Shown piece after piece: positions 35,707-44,725 of a stretch of 64,000 bases of DNA (its first letter is position 1; each line of letters starts with the position of its first letter). Under the pieces are notes generated by a model that saw only the letters and a program-made list of their open reading frames with translations, searched no databases and was not told where the DNA came from. The position numbers and the translations under genes are program-made. The DNA comes from Allobosea robiniae (GTDB lineage: Bacteria; Pseudomonadota; Alphaproteobacteria; Rhizobiales; Beijerinckiaceae): assembly GCF_900102525.1 (NCBI RefSeq), contig NZ_FNBZ01000003.1, forward strand, positions 186,001 to 250,000, given 5' to 3'.

Positions 35707-36753
35707 ATGGCTTCATTCGACAGGCGGGATATTCTGAAAGGTGCAGGCGCGGCTGCGCTGGCGACAGCCACCGGCATGCCGGCCTTCGCCCAATCGGGCG
35801 GCCGCGTCGTCGTCGGCACCTGGGGCGGCGACTACGCGAGGCTTTTGACCAAGAACGTCGAAGACCCGATCCTCAAACCCAAGGGTATCGAGGTGGTGCA
35901 GGACCAGGCCGGCGATGCGCCGCGCCGGGCCAAGATGGTCGCCGAGAAACGCCTGCCGCGTGGCACCGTCGACATCCAGGGTCTCTCGGCCGCCAACATG
36001 TTCGAGATGAACGAAGCGGGCGTGCTCGAGCAGATCGACTATTCCAAGCTGCCAAATGCCAAGAACCTGCTGCCGACGATGAAATATCCCTACGGGATGG
36101 GGCACATCTATTCGGGCAACGTCGTGATCTACAATCCCAAGATCATCTCGCCGGCGCCGAAGGGCTTCAAGGACTGGCTCGATCCGAAATGGGGCTCGAA
36201 GATCGGCTTCATCGACATCCAGTACCAGTCGATCTTCATCGCGGCCTCGATGGCGGCGACCGGCGGCAAGGACATGAACGATCTCGAAAAGGCCAAGGAG
36301 GTCCTGCTCGCGGTCAAGAAGGCCGGCGCGCGCGTCTATCCGACCAACGAGGCCTTCGCCCAGGCGATGAAGAACGAGGAAGTCGGCATCAGCGCGATCT
36401 GGAAGGCGCGCGTCGTGCAGTGGCAGAACGCCGGCATCCCCTGCGAGGCGGTTTCGCCGATCGAGGGTATCCCGACCTATGTCTCGGGCTTCGTGATCCA
36501 GAAGAACGCGCCGAACAAGGACAACGCCTACGCCTATATGGACGCCATGCTGGCCAAGGCGCCGCAGGAGGCCTTCGCCGTCGACATGGGCTATAACGGC
36601 ACCGTCACCGGCCTCAATGTCGATCCGGCGCTGCACAAGCGCATCGGCTTCACGCCCGAGGAAGAGAAGACTCTGAAGGACCTCGACTACGCCTTCCTCG
36701 CCAAGAACGACGCGGCGATGAAGGAATGGTGGGACAAGGTCTTCAAGGGCTGA
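35707..36753 (+). CDS. ABC transporter substrate-binding protein (PotD-like, Tat-type signal)
   Basis: The 348-residue periplasmic binding protein has a twin-arginine-like leader (FDRRDILKGAGAAALATATG). The mature start VVVGTWGGDYARLL is typical of spermidine/putrescine and iron-type binding proteins of cluster D. GAGGGG lies 7 bases before ATG 35707. Polyamine binding is one option; opine or amino-acid derivatives are others given the amidohydrolase neighbour. Confidence 0.88.
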   Translation: MASFDRRDILKGAGAAALATATGMPAFAQSGGRVVVGTWGGDYARLLTKNVEDPILKPKGIEVVQDQAGDAPRRAKMVAEKRLPRGTVDIQGLSAANMFEMNEAGVLEQIDYSKLPNAKNLLPTMKYPYGMGHIYSGNVVIYNPKIISPAPKGFKDWLDPKWGSKIGFIDIQYQSIFIAASMAATGGKDMNDLEKAKEVLLAVKKAGARVYPTNEAFAQAMKNEEVGISAIWKARVVQWQNAGIPCEAVSPIEGIPTYVSGFVIQKNAPNKDNAYAYMDAMLAKAPQEAFAVDMGYNGTVTGLNVDPALHKRIGFTPEEEKTLKDLDYAFLAKNDAAMKEWWDKVFKG

Positions 36754-36766
36754 TGCCCATGCAGGC

Positions 36767-36882
36767 CGTCATTCTCGGGCGAAGCGTAGCGCAGACCCGA
36801 GAATCTCGTGACGATGAGGGGAGTGTCCTCATGAACAGCGCCAAATCGTCCAGAGATGCTCGGGTCAAGCCCGAGCATGACG
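36767..36882 (+). repeat. Composite palindromic repeat element, copy 2
   Basis: This 116-bp element, bounded by CGTCAT and ATGACG, sits between the binding-protein and second permease genes. It carries the same two hairpins as the copy at 5474-5567 in reverse order: ATTCTCGGGC...GACCCGAGAAT, then ATGCTCGGG-tca/agc-CCCGAGCAT. The middle (about 40 bases) differs in length and sequence. The permease start lies 10 bases past its end, so it replaces the usual ribosome-site region. Confidence 0.8.
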
Positions 36883-36892
36883 GGCTCGCGGC

Positions 36893-37762
36893 ATGAGCGC
36901 CGCTCCCGAAGCCGTCGCTGGTGCCCGCACCAGACTCGCCGGCCTGCTCGTCGTGCCGGCGACGCTCTTCGTCGCGCTCATGCTGATCGGGCCGCTGGCG
37001 ATCCTGTTCCGCTACTCGCTCAACAAGTTCGTGCCCGGCCAGTTCATGGTCGATGCGCTGGTGATCGAGAACTACGTCAAGTTCTTCACCGACGCCTATT
37101 ATCTCAACGTGCTCGTCCGCACCGTGCGCGTCGCGATCATCTGCACGCTGATCTGCCTGATCATGGGCTTTCCGCTGGCCTATGTGCTGGCGCGGACGCA
37201 AAGCCGCTTCAAGAATCTCATGGTCATCGCGGTGGTGCTGCCGCTCTTTGTCGGCAATGCTGTTCGCGCCGCCGGGTGGATGACCATCTTCGGCAGCAAG
37301 GGGGCGTTCAACGCCTCGCTGATGGGGCTCGGGCTGATCGATCAGCCGCTCGAGATCATGTATACCGAGAATGCCGTGCTGATCGGCATCATCGCGGTCA
37401 ACCTGCCCTTCATGGTGCTGACGCTGCAGAGCGTGATCGAGGGCATTCCGCGCAATGTCGAGGAAGCCGCCTTCAGCCTCGGCGCCGGGCCTGCCGCGAT
37501 GTTCCGCCGCGTGCTGTGGCCGCTGGCGCTGCCCGGCATCCTGGCTGGCACGATCCTGACCTTCATCCTGGCGATGAACGCCTATGCCACGCCGGTGCTG
37601 CTGGGCGGGCCGAAATTCCAGATGATGGGGCCGCTGGTCTATGGGCAGTTCGCACAGCAGAACAACTGGCCCTTCGGCGGGGCGATCTCCTTCATTCTGA
37701 TGACCGCGACGATCCTGCTCACCATGATCGCGCATCTCACCGTGCAGCGGCGCTATCGCTGA
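36893..37762 (+). CDS. ABC transporter permease (PotB type)
   Basis: The 289-residue inner-membrane protein has about six helices, first membrane helix VVPATLFVALMLIGPLAILF and EAA loop NVEEAAFSLGAGPAAMFRRV. It is the second permease of the importer, and the last gene before a strong terminator. No clear SD is visible before ATG 36893, because the palindromic repeat ends 10 bases upstream. Confidence 0.9.
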   Translation: MSAAPEAVAGARTRLAGLLVVPATLFVALMLIGPLAILFRYSLNKFVPGQFMVDALVIENYVKFFTDAYYLNVLVRTVRVAIICTLICLIMGFPLAYVLARTQSRFKNLMVIAVVLPLFVGNAVRAAGWMTIFGSKGAFNASLMGLGLIDQPLEIMYTENAVLIGIIAVNLPFMVLTLQSVIEGIPRNVEEAAFSLGAGPAAMFRRVLWPLALPGILAGTILTFILAMNAYATPVLLGGPKFQMMGPLVYGQFAQQNNWPFGGAISFILMTATILLTMIAHLTVQRRYR

Positions 37763-37774
37763 TACGCCAAAGCG

Positions 37775-37803
37775 AAACCGCCTCCGGCCGGTGGCGGTTT
37801 TCT
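37775..37803 (+). terminator. Intrinsic terminator of the importer operon
   Basis: An 8-bp stem (AAACCGCC / GGCGGTTT) with a loop containing CCGGCCGG is followed by TTCTCTCTC. It lies 12 bases past the permease stop and just before the convergent end of the RND pump gene, so it may serve both strands. Confidence 0.85.
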
Positions 37804-37819
37804 CTCTCATTGCTTGGGC

Positions 37820-40800
37820 TTACTCGGCAGCCTGCAAGACCGGCTGTTCGATATCATGCCGGGCGAGCGGGCGGTTGCCCGCGAGCTTCCGCATCAGCAC
37901 GTAGAAGACCGGCGTCAGGAAGATGCCGAAGGCGGTGACGCCGATCATGCCGGCGAAGACCGCGATGCCCATCGCCTGCCGCATCTCGGCGCCGGCCCCG
38001 GTCGAGATCACCAGCGGCACCACGCCCATGACGAAGGCGAGCGAGGTCATCAGGATCGGACGCAGGCGCAGGCGGCTGGCCTCGATCGCGGCCTCGACCG
38101 GCGTCCTGCCTTCGAATTCGAGCTCTCGCGCGAATTCGACGATCAGGATGGCGTTCTTGGCCGATAGTCCGACCAGTACGACGAGGCCGATCTGGGTGAA
38201 GACGTTGTTGTCTCCGCCCGAGAGCCAGACGCCGGTCAGCGCCGCCAGCAGGCCCATCGGGATGATCAGCAGGATCGCGATCGGCAGGGTCATGCTCTCG
38301 TACTGGGCAGCCAGCACCAGCAGGACGAGCAGGATCGCGACGGGGAAGACGATCACCGCCGAGTTGCCGGCCAGGATCTCCTGATAGGTCAGCTCGGTCC
38401 ATTCGAAGGCGAAGCCCTTGGGCAGGGTCTCCTTCGCGATGCGCTCCACCGCTTCCTGCGCCTGACCCGACGAGAAGCCCGGAGCCGCGCCGGCATTGAT
38501 GTCGGCCGAGAGGAAGCCGTTATAGCGCATGGCGCGTTCCGGGCCGGAATCGGTGCGCACATTGAGCACCGCACTGAGCGGGATCATCTCTCCCGTCGTC
38601 GAGCGCACCTTGAGCTGGCCGATATGCTCGGGCTGGGCGCGGAAGGGCGCATCGGCCTGGACGCGCACGGTATAGGTGCGGCCAAAGCGGTTGAAGTCGT
38701 TGACATAGGTCGAGCCGAGATAGGTCTGCAAGGTGTCGAACACTTCCGTCACGGGCACGCCGAGCTGGCGGGCCTTGGTGCGGTCGATATCGGCATAGAG
38801 CTGCGGGACGTTGACCTGGAAGCTCGAGAACAGGCCGGCGATCTCGGGCGCGGTCGCCGCCTTGGCCATGAAGGCCTTGGTCGCCTCGTCGAGCGCCGCA
38901 TAGCCCAGGCCGGCGCGATCCTCGATCTGCAGCTTGAAGCCGCCGATCGTGCCGAGGCCCTGCACGGGCGGCGGCGGGAACATCGCGATGAAGGCCTCCT
39001 TGATGCCTGCGAATTCCTTGTTGAGCTGCATCGCAATGGCGTTGCCGCTGAGCGCCGGGTCCTTGCGCTGGTCGAAGGGCTTCAGGGCGACGAAGACGAT
39101 GCCGGAGTTGGAGGAGTTGGTGAAACCGTTGATCGAGAGACCGGGGAAGGAGATCGCGTTCTCGACGCCTGGGTGCTTCAGCGCAATCTCGTCCATGCGG
39201 CGGATGACGTCCTCCGTCCGGTCGAGGGTCGCGGCATCCGGCAACTGCGCGAAGCCGACGAGATACTGCTTGTCCTGGCCCGGCACGAAGCCCGACGGCA
39301 CCGCCTTGAACAGCACGCCGGTGAGGCCGAGGAGCACGACATAGACCGCGAGCATCACCGCGCGATGCGAGATCACCCGGCGCACGCCGCCGCCATAGGC
39401 TTCCGACGAGCGATGGAAGAAGCGGTTGAAGGCGCGGAAGAACCAGCCGAACAGCTTGTCCATGGCCCGCGTCAGCGCATCCTTGGGGGCATGATGGCCC
39501 TTGAGCAGCAGCGCAGCGAGAGCCGGCGACAGCGTCAGCGAGTTGATCGCCGAGATCACCGTCGAGATCGCGATGGTCAGCGCGAACTGCCGGTAGAACT
39601 GGCCGGTCAGGCCGGAGATGAAGGCGAGCGGCACGAAGACGGCGACGAGTACCAGCGCGATTGCTATGATCGGGCCGGAGACCTCGCGCATCGCCTTGTA
39701 GGTCGCTTCGCGTGGGGCGAGCCCGTTCTCGATATTGCGCTCGACATTCTCGACCACGACGATGGCGTCGTCGACGACGATGCCGATGGCGAGCACCAGC
39801 CCGAACAGGCTGAGCGCATTGATCGAGAAGCCGAGGAGATACATCACCGCGAAGGTGCCGACGACCGAGATCGGTACGGCGACGAGCGGGATGATCGAAG
39901 CGCGCCAGGTCTGCAGGAAGACGATGACGACGAGCACGACGAGCGCGACCGCCTCCAACAGCGTCGAGATCACCGCTTTGATCGAAGCGCGGACGAACTG
40001 GGTGGTGTCGTAGACGATCGAGTAGTCCACGCCTTCCGGCATGTTCTGCTTGATCTCGCGCATCGTCTCCTGGACGCGGTCGGCGATCGCGATGGCGTTC
40101 GAGCCCGGCGCCTGGAAGACCGGCACGGCGACGGCCGACTTGCCGTTCAGCAGCGAGCGCAGGGCATAGTCGGCAGCGCCGAGCTCGATGCGGGAGATGT
40201 CCTTCAGCCGGACGACCGCGCCGTCGGCTGCGGTCTTGACGATGATCTCGCCGAACTGCTCCTCGTTCTGGAGGCGGCCTTGCGCGTTGACCGAAAGCTG
40301 CAGGTCGAGGCCCGGAGCATTCGGCGAGGCGCCGATGACGCCGGCCGCGGCCTGGACGTTCTGGGCGCGGATCTCGCGCACGACATCGCCGGGCGATAGT
40401 CCGTGCTCGGCGACCTTCTGCGGGTCGAGCCAGACGCGCATCGAGTAATCGCCGGAGCCGAAGAGCTGGACCTGGCCGACGCCGTCGATGCGGGCGAGCC
40501 GATCCTTGACGTTCAGCACCGCGTAATTGCGCAGATAGGTCATGTCATAGCGGCCGTTCGGCGAGGTGATGTGCACCACCATCGTCAGGTCGGGCGAGCT
40601 CTTGACCGTGGTGACACCGAGCCGGCGTACCTCCTCGGGCAGGCGCGGCTCGGCCTGGCTGACGCGGTTCTGGACGAGCTGCTGGGCCTTGTCCGGGTCG
40701 GTGCCCAGGCGGAAGGTGACGTTCAGCGTCATGACGCCGTCGGTCGTCGCCTGGCTCGACATGTAGAGCATGCCTTCGACGCCGTTGATCTGCTCCTCGA

Positions 40801-40999
40801 TCGGCGTCGCCACCGTCTCGGCGATCACGCGCGGGCTCGCGCCAGGATATTGCGCCCGCACGACGACCGTCGGCGGGACGACTTCCGGGTATTCCGAGAT
40901 CGGCAGGGCCCTGATCGAGAGCAGCCCTGCCAGGAAGATCAGGACGGAGAGGACCGCCGCGAAGATCGGCCGGTCGATGAAGAATTTCGAGAGGTTCAT
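37820..40999 (-). CDS. RND efflux pump inner-membrane subunit (HAE1, AcrB/MexF-like)
   Basis: This 1059-residue proton-driven exporter has the first helix FFIDRPIFAAVLSVLIF and the proton-relay Asp pair in LVLAIGIVVDDAIVVVENV. The two-fold repeated helix/porter arrangement ends in MTSLAFVMGVVPLVISTGAG. Full length is kept. It works with the adaptor gene just upstream (77-base gap). No outer-membrane channel gene is in the operon, so a TolC/OprM-type partner encoded elsewhere is expected. Confidence 0.95.
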   Translation of the reverse strand: MNLSKFFIDRPIFAAVLSVLIFLAGLLSIRALPISEYPEVVPPTVVVRAQYPGASPRVIAETVATPIEEQINGVEGMLYMSSQATTDGVMTLNVTFRLGTDPDKAQQLVQNRVSQAEPRLPEEVRRLGVTTVKSSPDLTMVVHITSPNGRYDMTYLRNYAVLNVKDRLARIDGVGQVQLFGSGDYSMRVWLDPQKVAEHGLSPGDVVREIRAQNVQAAAGVIGASPNAPGLDLQLSVNAQGRLQNEEQFGEIIVKTAADGAVVRLKDISRIELGAADYALRSLLNGKSAVAVPVFQAPGSNAIAIADRVQETMREIKQNMPEGVDYSIVYDTTQFVRASIKAVISTLLEAVALVVLVVIVFLQTWRASIIPLVAVPISVVGTFAVMYLLGFSINALSLFGLVLAIGIVVDDAIVVVENVERNIENGLAPREATYKAMREVSGPIIAIALVLVAVFVPLAFISGLTGQFYRQFALTIAISTVISAINSLTLSPALAALLLKGHHAPKDALTRAMDKLFGWFFRAFNRFFHRSSEAYGGGVRRVISHRAVMLAVYVVLLGLTGVLFKAVPSGFVPGQDKQYLVGFAQLPDAATLDRTEDVIRRMDEIALKHPGVENAISFPGLSINGFTNSSNSGIVFVALKPFDQRKDPALSGNAIAMQLNKEFAGIKEAFIAMFPPPPVQGLGTIGGFKLQIEDRAGLGYAALDEATKAFMAKAATAPEIAGLFSSFQVNVPQLYADIDRTKARQLGVPVTEVFDTLQTYLGSTYVNDFNRFGRTYTVRVQADAPFRAQPEHIGQLKVRSTTGEMIPLSAVLNVRTDSGPERAMRYNGFLSADINAGAAPGFSSGQAQEAVERIAKETLPKGFAFEWTELTYQEILAGNSAVIVFPVAILLVLLVLAAQYESMTLPIAILLIIPMGLLAALTGVWLSGGDNNVFTQIGLVVLVGLSAKNAILIVEFARELEFEGRTPVEAAIEASRLRLRPILMTSLAFVMGVVPLVISTGAGAEMRQAMGIAVFAGMIGVTAFGIFLTPVFYVLMRKLAGNRPLARHDIEQPVLQAAE

Positions 41000-41076
41000 G
41001 GGTAGCGCCCCCTTTCGAGCGGCTTATGCTTGCGGCTGCGGGCCCGCCTCGCGGCATCCGCAGCCGATCGTTGATG

Positions 41077-42276
41077 TCAGCGTTGCGCGAGTTCGGTTGC
41101 GGGCTTCTTCAGTTCGCTCTTCTGCGCCATCGGCACCGGTTCGGGTGCGACCGTCGCGCCGGGCCGCACGCGCTGCAGCCCGTTGACGACGATGCGCTCG
41201 CCGGGTTTCAGCCCAGCCGTGACGACGCGCAGGCCGTCATGGGCGGCGCCGAGCGAGACCTCGCGCCAGGCTGCCTTGGCGTCGTCGCCGACGACGAAGA
41301 CGAACTTCTTGTTCTGGTCGGTGCCGACCGCGCGCTCGTTGATGACGAGCTGCTGCTCGGCCTTGGCCTGCCCGAGCTGGACCCGGACGAACTGGCCGGG
41401 CATCAGCTTGCCGTCGGGGTTGTCGAGCCGGGCGCGCACCCTGACCGTGCCGCTGGCGCTGTCGATGCCGTTATCGACGAAATGCAGCTTGCCGCTGAAC
41501 TGCGCGGCCTGCGCCGTCGCCGTGGTCAGCCTGACCGGAATCTGCTCCAGCGCTCGCGAACCCTCTGGCAGTGAGGCCAGCGCATCGAGCACGCTGCGCT
41601 CGTCGGCATTGAAGGCGGCATAGATCGGATCGACCGAGAGCAGCGAGGTCAGGACCTGCCCGCCGGCCGCGATCAGGTTGCCGACGGTGACGTCGAGCCG
41701 GCCAATGCGGCCGCTGATCGGGGCACGGATCTGGGTATAGTCGAGGTTGAGCTGCGCCGTGCGGCGGGCGGCCTCGGCGGCCTGGAGATTGGCCTGCGCC
41801 TCCCGCAGGTTGTTCACGCGGGTATCGACGTCGCGCTGGGAGAGGTTGCGGGTTGCCAGCAACTGCTGGCCGCGCTCGTTCTCGCTCTCGGCGAGTGCGA
41901 CCCGTGCCTTCGCGCCTTGCACCTGCGCCTCGGCCCGCTGGAGATCGGCGAGATAGGGTGCCTGGTCGATGCTGACGAGCAGGTCGCCCTGCTTGACGAG
42001 GTTGCCCTCGCGGAAATGCACGGCCTCCACGACGCCAGCGACGCGCGAACGCAGTTCGACGCGCTCGATCGCTTCCAGCCGGCCGGAGAACTCGGCCCAG
42101 GGCACGACCTCGCGGGCTTCGACGGTCGCGACGGAGACGGGGATGGCGGTTGCCGCTGCGGGCGCGGTATCGCCTTGGGCATGCGTGCCGGACAGGGCAA
42201 AGACCGTGACAGCGGTCAATGCGACGGAGGCGGTGAGGCCGGCCAAAAGGCCACGACGGTTCATTCCCGGAATCAT
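41077..42276 (-). CDS. RND efflux periplasmic adaptor (MexE/AcrA-like)
   Basis: The 399-residue membrane-fusion protein has an N-terminal signal/anchor (RGLLAGLTASVALTAVTVFAL). A biotinyl-lipoyl half-motif follows (ELRSRVAGVVEAVHFREG), an alpha-hairpin rich in Ala/Gln/Arg, the second half-motif (YTQIRAPISGRIGRLDV), and a beta-barrel. AAGGAAGGA lies just before ATG 42276. The gene is between the hydrolase-like gene and the pump gene on the same strand. Confidence 0.93.
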   Translation of the reverse strand: MIPGMNRRGLLAGLTASVALTAVTVFALSGTHAQGDTAPAAATAIPVSVATVEAREVVPWAEFSGRLEAIERVELRSRVAGVVEAVHFREGNLVKQGDLLVSIDQAPYLADLQRAEAQVQGAKARVALAESENERGQQLLATRNLSQRDVDTRVNNLREAQANLQAAEAARRTAQLNLDYTQIRAPISGRIGRLDVTVGNLIAAGGQVLTSLLSVDPIYAAFNADERSVLDALASLPEGSRALEQIPVRLTTATAQAAQFSGKLHFVDNGIDSASGTVRVRARLDNPDGKLMPGQFVRVQLGQAKAEQQLVINERAVGTDQNKKFVFVVGDDAKAAWREVSLGAAHDGLRVVTAGLKPGERIVVNGLQRVRPGATVAPEPVPMAQKSELKKPATELAQR

Positions 42277-42325
42277 GGGTCGGTCCTTCCTTGGAAATGC
42301 TGGGGGTGTTCGAAAGAGGGGAGCG

Positions 42326-43162
42326 CTAGGAGGGCGCGGTCCGTTCATAGAAGGCGGCGATCTCGCCGCAGCTCTGGCAGAGACAGGAGCCTTCCTCGGC
42401 CGCATCCGCATAGGCCTGCGGCCAGCGCGTCGGCGCGCTGAACTCGACATGGCGGACGGCGATGCCGGCCTGGCCGAGACGGTCGGCATATTGCGCGGCT
42501 TCGTCGCGCATCGGGTCGTCCTGCCCGCTGATCAGCAGGGCCGGCGGCAGGCCGGCGAGACGTGTCGCCTGGAGCGGCGCCGCGTAGGGATGAGCGGCGC
42601 GCTCGGGCGTGCCGAGATAGTCGGCCCAGCCATCGGCCCAGCGGCAGCCGACCGGGCCGGCCTGGACGCCGCGCAGCGAGGCCGTGCCAAGGCAGGCGTC
42701 GAGCATCGGCGAGAACAGGATCTGGCCAGCGAGCGTCGGGCCGCCGCGATCGCGCGCCATCATGGCGAGCGCCGCGGCGAGGTTGCCGCCGGCTTCCTCG
42801 CCGGCGATGTAGAGCGGCGCGCCGCGCGTCGCCCAGCGATTGCGCCCCCTGGCAAGAGCCTCGAGCGCTGCATAGATGCGCTCCAACGTCTCGGGGAAGC
42901 GCTTGATCGGGGCGAGCGGATAGGAGAGCGAGAACACGACCGCGCCGGCCTCGGTCAAAGCTGTGGCGACGGCCTGCCCTTCGGCCGGCGAGCCGCTGTT
43001 GAAGTGGCCGCCATGCAGATGCAGCACGAGCCCGGCATTATCCGGGACCTCGGCGGGAACGTAGAGGCGGCCTGTGAAGCTCTCTCCACGGGCGCTCAGG
43101 GTTTCCTCCCGCCAGAAGACGGAGAGGACCGGTTGCAGTTTCTGCGCGGCGATCGCGGGCAT
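42326..43162 (-). CDS. Alpha/beta hydrolase-fold protein lacking the catalytic serine
   Basis: The 278-residue protein resembles hormone-sensitive-lipase-type esterases. It has the oxyanion motif HGG (50-52), but at the nucleophile elbow it reads GEEAGG (Glu123) where active members have GDSAGG. The usual C-terminal His-Gly-Phe is also replaced (EFSAPTRWPQAY). A C-terminal CQSCG pair is unusual. Hydrolysis by the normal triad is unlikely, so a binding or regulatory role is possible. GAGGG precedes ATG 43162. It is the first gene of the RND operon, divergent from LysR. Confidence 0.75.
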   Translation of the reverse strand: MPAIAAQKLQPVLSVFWREETLSARGESFTGRLYVPAEVPDNAGLVLHLHGGHFNSGSPAEGQAVATALTEAGAVVFSLSYPLAPIKRFPETLERIYAALEALARGRNRWATRGAPLYIAGEEAGGNLAAALAMMARDRGGPTLAGQILFSPMLDACLGTASLRGVQAGPVGCRWADGWADYLGTPERAAHPYAAPLQATRLAGLPPALLISGQDDPMRDEAAQYADRLGQAGIAVRHVEFSAPTRWPQAYADAAEEGSCLCQSCGEIAAFYERTAPS

Positions 43163-43214
43163 TGACGCACCCTCGCTGTTGCGTTGCAGCATGAGATAGA
43201 GATTCGGCATTCCT

Positions 43215-43246
43215 GAATAAATGATCTAATCATTCATTCATTATTC
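43215..43246. promoter_or_regulatory. AT-rich inverted repeats in the LysR divergent promoter
   Basis: In a GC-rich setting this segment has nested inverted repeats: outer GAATAA / TTATTC and inner ATGAT-CTA-ATCAT, plus a direct ATTCATTCATT run. It lies between the LysR gene and the RND operon. LysR proteins bind such interrupted AT-rich dyads, so it is a candidate operator for both promoters. Confidence 0.5.
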
Positions 43247-43271
43247 ACGTACGGAAACAATCCGAGGGCAT

Positions 43272-44279
43272 ATGGACCAGCTTGCCGCGATGCGGGCCTT
43301 CGTGCGGGTCGTCGAGACCGGCACCTTCACGCGGGCCGCCGATCTTCTGGACATGCCGAAGCCGACCGTCACCAAGCTGATCCAGCAATTGGAGGCGCAT
43401 CTGCGCGCCAAGCTGCTGAACCGGACGACGCGGCGGGTGACCGTGACCATGGACGGCGCGGCCTATTACGAGCGGGCATTGCGTCTGCTCGACGAACTCT
43501 CCGAACTCGATTCCAGCCTCACGCTGGCGCAGGCGCGGCCGAGCGGGCGGCTCAGGGTCGATTGCAGCTCCTCGCTGGCGATCTCGGTGATCATCCCGGC
43601 GCTGCATGAGTTCCATGCGCGCTATCCCGATATCCAGCTCGATCTCGGCCTGAGCGATCGCGCCGCGGACCTGATCGGGGAGAACCTCGACTGCGCGGTG
43701 CGTGCGGGGGAGATCGCCGACCAGAGCCTGATCGCGCGCCGGATCGGCGAGATGCAGCTCATCACCTGCGCGACGCCCGACTATCTGGCGCGGTTCGGCA
43801 CGCCGGTCCATCCGCGCGATATCGAGGACGGCCACCAGATCGTCGCCTATCGGCCGGCGCTCGGCGGGCGCATCCTGCCGATGGTCTATCAGAACCGCAG
43901 CGAGACGATCGAGGTCAGCGGGCGCTACACCATCGCGCTGAATGACGGCACGGGCTATCTCGCGGCCGGGCTCGCGAGCCACGGCATCATGCAATTGCCG
44001 ACTTTCATGGCCCGGGTGCCGATCGCGGACGGGCGGCTCGTGCCGCTGCTGCTGGACTGGTGCACGGCGCCGAAGCCGCTGCACATCGTCTATCCGCCGA
44101 ACCGGCACCTCAGCAACAAGGTACGCGTCTTCGTCGATTGGCTGGCGGAGCTGTTCGCGCGCGACGAGTTCGTGCTGTCGCGCGGCGCGGGCTTCCCGGC
44201 CGGTTGCAAGCCATCGCTTCTGCCAGCGATGCCGATCCCCGCGAAAGCCGATCAGCTCTCTTCGAGCAGCAGTGCGTAG
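43272..44279 (+). CDS. LysR family transcriptional regulator
   Basis: The protein is 335 residues, with an N-terminal HTH (GTFTRAADLLDMPKPTVTKLIQQLE) and a periplasmic-binding-protein-like effector domain (LDLGLSDRAADLIGENLDCAVR). The length is at the upper end, owing to a serine-rich tail. It is divergent from the hydrolase-adaptor-pump operon and probably activates or represses it. Its last 28 bases overlap the convergent ptsN gene. Confidence 0.9.
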   Translation: MDQLAAMRAFVRVVETGTFTRAADLLDMPKPTVTKLIQQLEAHLRAKLLNRTTRRVTVTMDGAAYYERALRLLDELSELDSSLTLAQARPSGRLRVDCSSSLAISVIIPALHEFHARYPDIQLDLGLSDRAADLIGENLDCAVRAGEIADQSLIARRIGEMQLITCATPDYLARFGTPVHPRDIEDGHQIVAYRPALGGRILPMVYQNRSETIEVSGRYTIALNDGTGYLAAGLASHGIMQLPTFMARVPIADGRLVPLLLDWCTAPKPLHIVYPPNRHLSNKVRVFVDWLAELFARDEFVLSRGAGFPAGCKPSLLPAMPIPAKADQLSSSSSA

Positions 44280-44698
44280 ATGTCCTCGCCGCCCGCGGCA
44301 TTGCGGATGCGCTCGCGGATCTCGGCCGGACGCAGGCGTTTTGCGATGCAGGCCAGCGCGTCGATACGGCCCTTGCCGCCATTCATGGGCGTCAGCACCA
44401 GGCAGACGAGATCGACCGGCGCGCCGTCGATCGCCTCATAGGCGACGGGTTTCTCCAATCGGGCCAGCAGGCCGAACGGCTCGGTAAGGCCTTCGACCGG
44501 TGCATGCGGCATCGCCAGCCCGCCGCCGACGCCGGTGGAGCCGAGCGCCTCGCGGCGGTTCAGTGCATCGAGGATCGCGGCTTCGGGCAAGTCGAGCTGC
44601 TCGGCCGCCTTCCTGGCGAGGGCACGGAAGAGGGCGGGCTTGTTCGTGGCGGCGAGCCTGACGATCGAGCGCGGGCGGATGATGTCGGATGGGATCAT
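44252..44698 (-). CDS. ptsN: Nitrogen PTS EIIA protein (PtsN-like)
   Basis: The 148-residue EIIA-Ntr domain has the phosphorylatable His65 in GGLAMPHAPVEG and the preceding RREALGSTGVG loop. EIIA-Ntr does not transport; it signals, and in E. coli and Rhizobium it has been linked to KdpD/KdpE and potassium uptake. Here it starts 27 bases after kdpE on the same strand, closing the kdp operon. Most alphaproteobacteria have another ptsN near rpoN, so this may be a dedicated second copy; that needs the rest of the genome. The 3' end overlaps the LysR gene. Confidence 0.82.
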   Translation of the reverse strand: MIPSDIIRPRSIVRLAATNKPALFRALARKAAEQLDLPEAAILDALNRREALGSTGVGGGLAMPHAPVEGLTEPFGLLARLEKPVAYEAIDGAPVDLVCLVLTPMNGGKGRIDALACIAKRLRPAEIRERIRNAAGGEDIYALLLEES

Positions 44699-44725
44699 GG
44701 CTAGGTCTTATGCCTTGCGGCAGGC

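Noticed and set aside
38624..40399. 591-codon frame opposite the RND pump gene
   Set aside because: Antisense shadow with Arg/Asp/Glu-rich low complexity; the pump on the minus strand has full motif support.
43163..43210. Longer start of the hydrolase-fold gene at 43210
   Set aside because: An in-frame ATG exists with AGGA directly touching it, but ATG 43162 has GAGGG at a proper distance and gives the family-like N-terminus.
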